A stretch of 19,748 nt of DNA, taken from contig DMQJ01000225.1 in the NCBI GenBank assembly GCA_003455715.1, positions 1 to 19,748 on the forward strand, given 5' to 3'. Below the pieces are notes generated by a model. The model was not told where the DNA came from. It saw nothing but the letters and a program-made list of their open reading frames with translations, and ran no database searches. Within the stretch, counting starts at the first letter, position 1. Every line of letters begins with the position of its first letter. The position numbers and the translations under genes are program-made. Positions 14,894-19,748 of this stretch are shown piece after piece. Source of the stretch: Acidimicrobiaceae bacterium (GTDB lineage Bacteria; Actinomycetota; Acidimicrobiia; Acidimicrobiales; Ilumatobacteraceae).

Positions 14894-15417
14894 CAGCGGC
14901 TCCTCGGGGCCGCACCGGCCCGGTCGAGATGTTCACGAATGCGATGGCGGGCACGGTGCAGGCGACTCATCACGGTGCCCTGGGGCACGTCGAGGGCTGC
15001 CGCGGCCTCGGCGTAGGAGAGGCCGGCGATGTCGACCAGCTCCACCACTTCCAGGAAGGGGCGGTCGAGGCTGCCCAGGGCCGCGGCGACTTCGGCGGTG
15101 AACGAGGCCTCCACCCCGGCCTCGGGGCTGTCGGCGTACGGCGCCCGTACCTGCAGGTCGGTGCGCTCGGGGTCGTCGAGCAAGTCGGGGCGACGGCGCC
15201 GATTGCGGTTGATGTGTGTGTTGCGCAGGATGGTGAGCAGCCACGCTCGCGGGTGGCGGCCGTCGAAACGGTCGATGGCCCGATAGGCGCGCAGCAGCGT
15301 GTCGTGCACCAGGTCTTCGGCGTCGGCGTGGTGCCGGGTGAGCGAACGGGCCACGCGGTACAGCACCTCCACCTCGGGCAACACGTACTGCTCGAAGGGG
15401 GTGGCGAGCGTGGTCAT
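14893..15417 (-). CDS. ECF RNA polymerase sigma factor (SigR-like)
   Basis: A 174-residue ECF sigma factor from the ATG at 15417. The open upstream extension is Arg/Ser-rich and not family-like. Region 2 has [27 protein letters not shown] and [18 protein letters not shown], which includes the core-binding and -10-binding parts. Region 4 has [41 protein letters not shown], with the -35-recognising helix-turn-helix. The linker is short. The sequence and the ZAS partner encoded directly after it place it with the SigR/ECF12-type group that answers thiol oxidation. No strong ribosome site is seen before the start. A CcdA-type gene lies 108 bases upstream on the same strand and could be co-transcribed or be a target. 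Confidence 0.92.
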   Translation of the reverse strand: MTTLATPFEQYVLPEVEVLYRVARSLTRHHADAEDLVHDTLLRAYRAIDRFDGRHPRAWLLTILRNTHINRNRRRRPDLLDDPERTDLQVRAPYADSPEAGVEASFTAEVAAALGSLDRPFLEVVELVDIAGLSYAEAAAALDVPQGTVMSRLHRARHRIREHLDRAGAAPRSR

Positions 15418-15525
15418 GCCGGCATCACTTGCGGTTGCAGGAGACGTTCGGCGCGCATGCGCCCGTAAGCCTCGCACGGAACGGACCCGCGTGGGATGCA
15501 GCGAGTACACCGCGAACACGTTCGG

Positions 15526-16383
15526 TCACTCCACCATGGCTCGGCGACGGCGGAACTCCCGCGCCTGCCGAGCAGCGAACCAGACGGCCACAACCACGAT
15601 CGCCGTCCAGGCCACTCGTGCCGGGTTGTCGGGCACCACGTTGCGCTGCAGCCACTGCTGCAGCTCGATCGCCCGATCCACCACTGGGTCGTCGGTGGGG
15701 CCACGCAGCACGCGTACCTCGTACCAGCCGTACCAGGCCACGTACGCGCCGGCCAGCACCATCAGGCCGCCAGCAACGCGGTTGATCACCGGCAGGGCGC
15801 TACGGAAACGGGTGACGACCGACGCCTTGGCCAGCGACAGTGCCACGGTGAGCACGCCGACCACGATGCCCATGCCGAGGGCGTAGGCGATGAAGACACC
15901 GAACCCGGCCAGCCAGCTCGAGGAGCGGAAGGTGGTGGTGGTGACCGCCAGGAACGGCCCCACCGTGCACGACAGCGATGCCGTCGCGTACGACACGCCG
16001 AACAGATACATCGAGGCCATCGTGCCGTCGCCACCACCACGCTGCAGCTTGGGAAGCTTCAACACCAGCTGCCGGCCGAGCAGCAGCCACACACCGAGCG
16101 CCACGAGCACCAAGCCGATGACGATGGTGACCCACGGCAGGTGCTCTTCCACCCGGAGGGCCAACGGGCTGACGATGGCACCGAACAACCCGAATACGGT
16201 GGCGAACCCCGCGGTGAGCGCCGCCGACACGGCCAGCCCGCGGCCCACCGCTGCGGCACCGCCAGCACGATGCTCGCTGCCGAGAAAGGCCGACAGGTAG
16301 GCGGGCAGCAACGCAAAGCCGCAGGGGTTCACGGTGGCGGCCATGCCGGCTGCCACTGCCAGTGAGTAGGGGCCATCGAACAC
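15526..16383 (-). CDS. CcdA-type thiol-disulfide transmembrane protein
   Basis: A 285-residue membrane protein of the CcdA/DsbD family, which carries reducing equivalents from cytoplasmic thioredoxin across the membrane to extracytoplasmic thioredoxin-like proteins. The two redox Cys are in their usual places: C21 in VNPCGFALLP at the start of helix 1 and C139 in SLSCTVGPF at helix 4. The six family helices are clear. An extra extension of about 80 residues holds a further hydrophobic segment near the C-terminus (WTAIVVVAVWF) and a basic tail, longer than minimal CcdA. The start is a GTG at 16383 without a good ribosome site. It is divergent from the DUF3179 gene (78 bases) and upstream of the sigma gene. 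The thioredoxin-fold lipoprotein at 19022 is a natural partner. Confidence 0.88.
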   Translation of the reverse strand: MFDGPYSLAVAAGMAATVNPCGFALLPAYLSAFLGSEHRAGGAAAVGRGLAVSAALTAGFATVFGLFGAIVSPLALRVEEHLPWVTIVIGLVLVALGVWLLLGRQLVLKLPKLQRGGGDGTMASMYLFGVSYATASLSCTVGPFLAVTTTTFRSSSWLAGFGVFIAYALGMGIVVGVLTVALSLAKASVVTRFRSALPVINRVAGGLMVLAGAYVAWYGWYEVRVLRGPTDDPVVDRAIELQQWLQRNVVPDNPARVAWTAIVVVAVWFAARQAREFRRRRAMVE

Positions 16384-16461
16384 GCTGCGGGAACCCGCCG
16401 TCGTCGTCGTCCATTCCCACCGGGCGCGGAATGCGCCGCACCGGAGGCGGGTTTCGGGCGC

Positions 16462-17670
16462 ATGCGACGTCGCCCCCTCGCTCTGTCCGTCATCTGCTCC
16501 GCACTCCTGACGGCTTGCAGCCCCCTGTCGGAGACGGCGGACGATGGCATCGACCCATCGACCTCCCAGGCCCCCGCCCCTTCGACCGGGGAGTCGGTGG
16601 CGCCGCCGTCCGGGCTCGACGCCGCGCTCGGAGGAAGCACCGCCAACCTGCCCACTCCCCTCGTGCCGTTGCTCGACCTGCGGTCAGGCGGCCCGCCTCC
16701 TGACGGCATCCCCCCGATCGACGAACCGGTCTTCGCACCGGCCTCCGCCATCGACTTCCTCGCCGACAACGAAGCGGTGCTTGCGCTGGAGGTGAACGGT
16801 GAGGCCCGCGCCTATCCGGTGCAGATCATGTTGTGGCACGAGATCGTCAACGACACGGTCGGTAGGGTTCCGGTGGCGGTCACCTACTGTCCGTTGTGCA
16901 ACTCGGCGCTCACCTTCGACCGACGGGTGGAGGGGCAGGAGGTCACGTTCGGCACGTCGGGCCTGCTGTGGAACTCGGCCCTGGTGATGTACGACCGCCA
17001 GACGGAGACCCTGTGGAGTCACTTCACAGGGCAGGGCATCGTGGGCGTGCACACGGGGGTGCGCCTCGAGCGCCACCCCACGGCCACCGTGCCGTGGGGG
17101 GCGTGGCGCGACGAGCACCCCGACGGGCTGGTGCTCACCCGCGACACCGGCGCCGACCGGCCGTACGGCGAGAACCCATACCCTGGCTACGACGACGTGA
17201 CGTCGCGTCCATTCCTGTTCGAGGGCGAGGTGGACGGCCGCTACACGGCGATGACTCGGGTCGTGGGTATGGGCGATGGCGACACGGCTGTCGCTGTGCC
17301 GCTCACCGCGTTGCGCGACAGCCCCGTGCTGACGCTGGAGGTGGGAGGTCGCCCCGTGGTGGTGTGGTGGCAGCCGGGCACGGCGTCGCCGCTCGACAGC
17401 GACGCGGTGGCCGACGGCGACGACATCGGGGCCACCGTCGTGTTCGAGGCGATGGTCGATGGGGAGCCGAGCACGTTTCGTCTCGATGGCGACTCCCTCG
17501 TCGACGATCGCACCGGCACACGCTGGAACCGCTTCGGAGTAGCAATCGACGGGCCGCTCATCGGGAGCGAACTCACTCCCGTGCAGCATCTCGACACGTT
17601 CTGGTTCGCGTGGTCGACCTTCCAACCAGCCACCACGGTGGTCGACGGCGCTGCCGCGGTGGAGGGATGA
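16462..17670 (+). CDS. DUF3179 domain lipoprotein
   Basis: The 402-residue product has an RRR-plus-hydrophobic signal peptide with lipobox Leu-Thr-Ala-Cys19, then a Pro/Ser/Thr-rich linker to about residue 60. The rest is a DUF3179 domain: AYPVQIMLWHEIVND, then TYCPLCNSALTFDR with C143 and C146, then TSGLLWNSALVMYDR and ETLWSHFTGQG. The Cys-x2-Cys with the nearby W-H-E is conserved in the family. Its function is not known; a redox or metal role is inference. The ribosome site is weak (GGAGG 14 bases upstream). The gene is divergent from ccdA-like 15526-16383, and its stop overlaps the next start (ATGA). That places it at the head of an operon ending in a thioredoxin-fold lipoprotein. Confidence 0.88.
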   Translation: MRRRPLALSVICSALLTACSPLSETADDGIDPSTSQAPAPSTGESVAPPSGLDAALGGSTANLPTPLVPLLDLRSGGPPPDGIPPIDEPVFAPASAIDFLADNEAVLALEVNGEARAYPVQIMLWHEIVNDTVGRVPVAVTYCPLCNSALTFDRRVEGQEVTFGTSGLLWNSALVMYDRQTETLWSHFTGQGIVGVHTGVRLERHPTATVPWGAWRDEHPDGLVLTRDTGADRPYGENPYPGYDDVTSRPFLFEGEVDGRYTAMTRVVGMGDGDTAVAVPLTALRDSPVLTLEVGGRPVVVWWQPGTASPLDSDAVADGDDIGATVVFEAMVDGEPSTFRLDGDSLVDDRTGTRWNRFGVAIDGPLIGSELTPVQHLDTFWFAWSTFQPATTVVDGAAAVEG

Positions 17671-18317
17671 CCGGGAATCACGGGGTGTCGTTGCGGGTTC
17701 CACTCCCCATGCTCGACCGGTCGCTCCGCCTGCCGAAGGATCGCGCGCTTGGTCGCGTGGCGACGGTCATGCCCACGTGGGTGAGTCCCGGTGCGCTGAC
17801 CGCTGCGGCGCTCGCGGTTGGTCTTGCTGCAGCGGGTGCAGCGGCGCTGGGGTCGACGCTGTTGGCCGTGGGAGCGTGGCTGGTGAACCGGTTGCTCGAC
17901 GGCCTCGATGGGCCACTCGCTCGCGCCCGGTCGACAGCCAGCGACCGCGGCGGCTACTTCGACATGATGGCCGACACGGTGGTGTACGCAGCCGTGCCGC
18001 TCGGCATCGCGGTGCACCGCGCCGACCTCACCGTGTGGTGGTGCACCGCGGCGCTCCTGGCATCGTTCTACGTGAACACGATGAGTTGGACGTACCTGTC
18101 GGCCATCGCCGAGAAGCGAGCCGCCGGGGCCGCCGCCACTGGCGAGACCACCAGCGTGCACATGCCCGGCGGCGCGATCGAGGGCACCGAGACAATCGTT
18201 CTGTTCACGGCGATGCTCGCGATGCCCGGCTGGGCCGTGCCCCTGTTCCTCACAATGGCGGGCCTGGTGGCCATCACCATCGGCCAGCGGTTGTGGTGGG
18301 CGGTGAGGCACCTATGA
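17667..18317 (+). CDS. CDP-alcohol phosphatidyltransferase family protein
   Basis: An integral membrane enzyme of 216 residues that joins a CDP-activated lipid (or CDP-alcohol) to an alcohol in phospholipid synthesis. The family motif D-x2-DG-x2-AR-x8-G-x3-D-x3-D is complete: D78, D81, G82, A85, R86, G95, D99 and D103. Several hydrophobic helices follow. The acceptor (glycerol phosphate, inositol phosphate, Ser or other) cannot be read from the motif. The ATG at 17667 overlaps the DUF3179 stop (ATGA), and the stop overlaps the next gene's ATG in the same way, so three genes are translationally chained. The protein begins with about 30 polar residues before the first helix. Confidence 0.9.
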   Translation: MTGNHGVSLRVPLPMLDRSLRLPKDRALGRVATVMPTWVSPGALTAAALAVGLAAAGAAALGSTLLAVGAWLVNRLLDGLDGPLARARSTASDRGGYFDMMADTVVYAAVPLGIAVHRADLTVWWCTAALLASFYVNTMSWTYLSAIAEKRAAGAAATGETTSVHMPGGAIEGTETIVLFTAMLAMPGWAVPLFLTMAGLVAITIGQRLWWAVRHL

Positions 18318-18994
18318 CGGCTCAGCGCTGGAAGGTGGCGGCCATCGTCGCCGTGTGGGTGGCGTTGGTGGCCGGATGGTTCCTGTCGCTGCGCGGTTCC
18401 GGCACGAGCGTGGGTGAGGCTGCACAGGAGTTGGTGGATCGCGCGCGTGGGGCGTGGTGGGCGTTCGCGGCCTATCTGGTGGTGGCCGTGGTGCGCCCGC
18501 TCGTGCTCTTCCCGGCCACGCTCGTCACCATCGCCGCGGGCATGCTGTTCGGGCCGTGGTGGGGCACATTGGCCGCGGTGATCGGCGCCAACCTGTCGGC
18601 GCTCGCCGCATATTCGGTGGCACGTTCGCTGCGCAGCGCCACCGCCGGGCACGCCGACGACGAGCGCACGGTGCGGGCCTGGGTGGGGCGCCTTCGCGAC
18701 AACACGTTCGAGGCGGTGCTGTTGATGCGTCTCGTCTTCCTGCCCTACGACGCCGTCAACTACGGCTGCGGGTTGCTGCGGGTGGAACGCACCCCCTTCC
18801 TCGCTGCGACTGCGCTGGGCACGCTGCCAGGCACCGTCGCCTTCGTGCTCATCGGCGTGTCGGTGGAGCGGCTCGACGACGGTGTGCGCGGTGTGAACGG
18901 CACGGTGTTGTTGGTGTCGGTCGCGATCGTGGTGGTGAGCATCGTGGCGGCACGCCTGCTGCGTCGCCGTGCACCGGCAGCCGTCGTGGAATAG
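18314..18994 (+). CDS. TVP38/TMEM64 (SNARE-associated, DedA-like) membrane protein
   Basis: The 226-residue protein starts at the ATG overlapping the previous stop (ATGA). It shows the VTT/SNARE-associated domain: an N-terminal helix, then PLVLFPATLVTIAAGMLFG and WWGTLAAVIGANLSALAAY, then the amphipathic loop. Next come LLMRLVFLPYDAVNYGCG with its Arg and Pro, LGTLPGTVAFVLIG and a final helix with a basic tail. Members of this superfamily are linked to lipid scrambling or transport (for example undecaprenyl-phosphate or phospholipid flipping in DedA-type relatives). The coupling to a phospholipid-synthesis gene fits a lipid role, but the substrate is unknown. The thioredoxin-fold lipoprotein gene starts 27 bases later. 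Confidence 0.88.
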   Translation: MTAQRWKVAAIVAVWVALVAGWFLSLRGSGTSVGEAAQELVDRARGAWWAFAAYLVVAVVRPLVLFPATLVTIAAGMLFGPWWGTLAAVIGANLSALAAYSVARSLRSATAGHADDERTVRAWVGRLRDNTFEAVLLMRLVFLPYDAVNYGCGLLRVERTPFLAATALGTLPGTVAFVLIGVSVERLDDGVRGVNGTVLLVSVAIVVVSIVAARLLRRRAPAAVVE

Positions 18995-19021
18995 CACGAG
19001 CGCCCGCCGGGTTCCCGCCGC

Positions 19022-19624
19022 ATGCATCCCACCCACAACACCCTCACCCGCGGCGCCTTTCTCGGTGGCTTCGCCGCCCTTGCACTCGCCGCGTGCGGCA
19101 AGCAGTCGAACAGCACCGAAGCCCAGCAAGGTGCGTCGTCGCTGCCCGCCACGGCGTCGACACCAGCCTCGACACAGGCCTCAGCGCCGGTGGATGGTGG
19201 CGGTGAGGCGGTTGCACCTGCCGGCCTCGTCGGCGCCCGGACCATTCACGGCAACCCGTACGACCCGCAAGCGCTCGTGGGGCGACCGACGGTGATGTGG
19301 TTCTGGGCGCCGTGGTGCACGGTGTGCCGTGGCGAGGCACCGACGGTGGCTGCAGTGGCCGACGCCAACGCCGGACGCGTGAACGTCATCGGCATCGGGG
19401 GCCAGGGTGGAGCTTCGGAGATGCAGGGGTTCGTCGAACAGACCGGCACTGGTGGTTTCACCCACATCGACGACGGCGACACCGGCGCCATTTGGGCGCA
19501 GTACGAGGTGTTCGCCCAACCGGCGTTCGCGTTCATCACCACCGACGGTCGGGTGGAGACGTTCATGGGCGCGCTGGAGGAGAGTGACCTCCAAGAGATC
19601 ATCGAGCAACTGCTGGTTGCCTGA
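19022..19624 (+). CDS. Thioredoxin-fold (TlpA-like) lipoprotein
   Basis: The 200-residue product is a lipoprotein with lipobox Leu-Ala-Ala-Cys25. A Ser/Thr/Ala/Pro/Gln-rich spacer to about residue 65 leads into a thioredoxin-fold domain. The redox centre is W98-Cys99-Thr-Val-Cys102 after VMWFWAP. The cis-proline is P167 in FAQPAFAF. A conserved Glu two residues past the second Cys (CRGEAPT) fits TlpA/DsbE-type reductases that work outside the membrane. Its likely electron donor is the CcdA-type protein encoded at 15526-16383. The ATG at 19022 has no clear ribosome site, and it lies 27 bases after the TVP38-like gene on the same strand. Confidence 0.88.
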   Translation: MHPTHNTLTRGAFLGGFAALALAACGKQSNSTEAQQGASSLPATASTPASTQASAPVDGGGEAVAPAGLVGARTIHGNPYDPQALVGRPTVMWFWAPWCTVCRGEAPTVAAVADANAGRVNVIGIGGQGGASEMQGFVEQTGTGGFTHIDDGDTGAIWAQYEVFAQPAFAFITTDGRVETFMGALEESDLQEIIEQLLVA

Positions 19625-19648
19625 CGACGAGGCGCGAGACTGGCGGGC

Positions 19649-19748
19649 ATGCCGCAGATTGCACCGCTCAGCCCCACCTACTCCACGGCCCGTGCAGCGT
19701 TGCTCGAGGGCGCCGACGCGGCGGGCGCAGCGGTAGCCACCACGGTGC
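19649..19748 (+). CDS. Start of a possible DUF2817 protein (3' partial)
   Basis: An ATG at 19649 opens a frame that stays open to the right edge (33 codons). It begins MPQIAPLSPTYSTARAALLE and continues Ala/Gly-rich. The S-x-T-Y-x-x-A-R-x-x-L-L-x-x-A-x-x-A-G pattern resembles the opening of DUF2817 metallopeptidase-like proteins. With only 33 residues this is a weak match. It starts 24 bases after the thioredoxin-fold lipoprotein gene. Confidence 0.45.
   Translation, partial: MPQIAPLSPTYSTARAALLEGADAAGAAVATTV

Overview
The window is dense, GC-rich bacterial chromosome with short intergenic gaps, frequent GTG starts and many 1-4 base start/stop overlaps. An OmpR-type regulator / sensor kinase / GerMN lipoprotein operon resembling MtrA-MtrB-LpqB, a CHCC anti-sigma factor with its ECF sigma factor, and a CsoR/CstR-type operator all point to an actinobacterium. 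The style fits a free-living member of Acidimicrobiia, but that is inference; no rRNA or tRNA is present to settle it. I see no insertion sequence, phage, plasmid or CRISPR.

Layout. 1-1295 (+): the 3' part of a four-helix membrane protein and an extremely acidic, Tyr/Thr/Ser/Asp-rich protein with no Lys, Arg or Cys. 1312-2184 (-): a glutaredoxin-like protein and a Cys-rich lipoprotein of unknown function. 2419-2966 (+): two small membrane proteins, the second overlapping on the opposite strand the 3' end of a fatty-acid-hydroxylase-family gene. 2762-4372 (-): that hydroxylase and a DUF2202 ferritin-like lipoprotein. The lipoprotein gene is divergent from a DUF2892 membrane protein (4499-4729, +), and each has its own CsoR/CstR-like palindrome. 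4826-7533 (+): an acyl-CoA dehydrogenase, an inverted array of a 9-base motif, and a class-V aminotransferase-fold protein that lacks the desulfurase cysteine.

7537-12207 (-): seven tightly packed genes. In transcription order they are a universal stress protein, a DapB-like reductase with an altered active-site loop, an OmpR-family regulator, a HAMP sensor kinase, a GerMN lipoprotein, a STAS-like protein and an unknown protein. Three consecutive GTG/TGA overlaps tie most of them together. 12433-14544 (+): a membrane pyrophosphatase predicted to be K+-dependent, preceded by two mutually exclusive hairpins.

14591-16383 (-): CcdA-type thiol transporter, SigR-like ECF sigma factor and RsrA-like zinc anti-sigma factor. 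16462-19624 (+): DUF3179 lipoprotein, CDP-alcohol phosphatidyltransferase, TVP38/DedA-like membrane protein and a thioredoxin-fold lipoprotein, followed by the start of a possible DUF2817 gene at the right edge. CcdA (inner-membrane electron supply), the thioredoxin-fold lipoprotein and the sigma/anti-sigma pair look like one extracytoplasmic thiol-redox module. The glutaredoxin-like gene and the CsoR/CstR-like sites hint at further thiol, copper or sulfide handling nearby. No entirely new multi-gene system is evident. The most unusual items are the basic-residue-free protein, the paired operators, the inverted nonamer array and the minimal LpqB-like operon.
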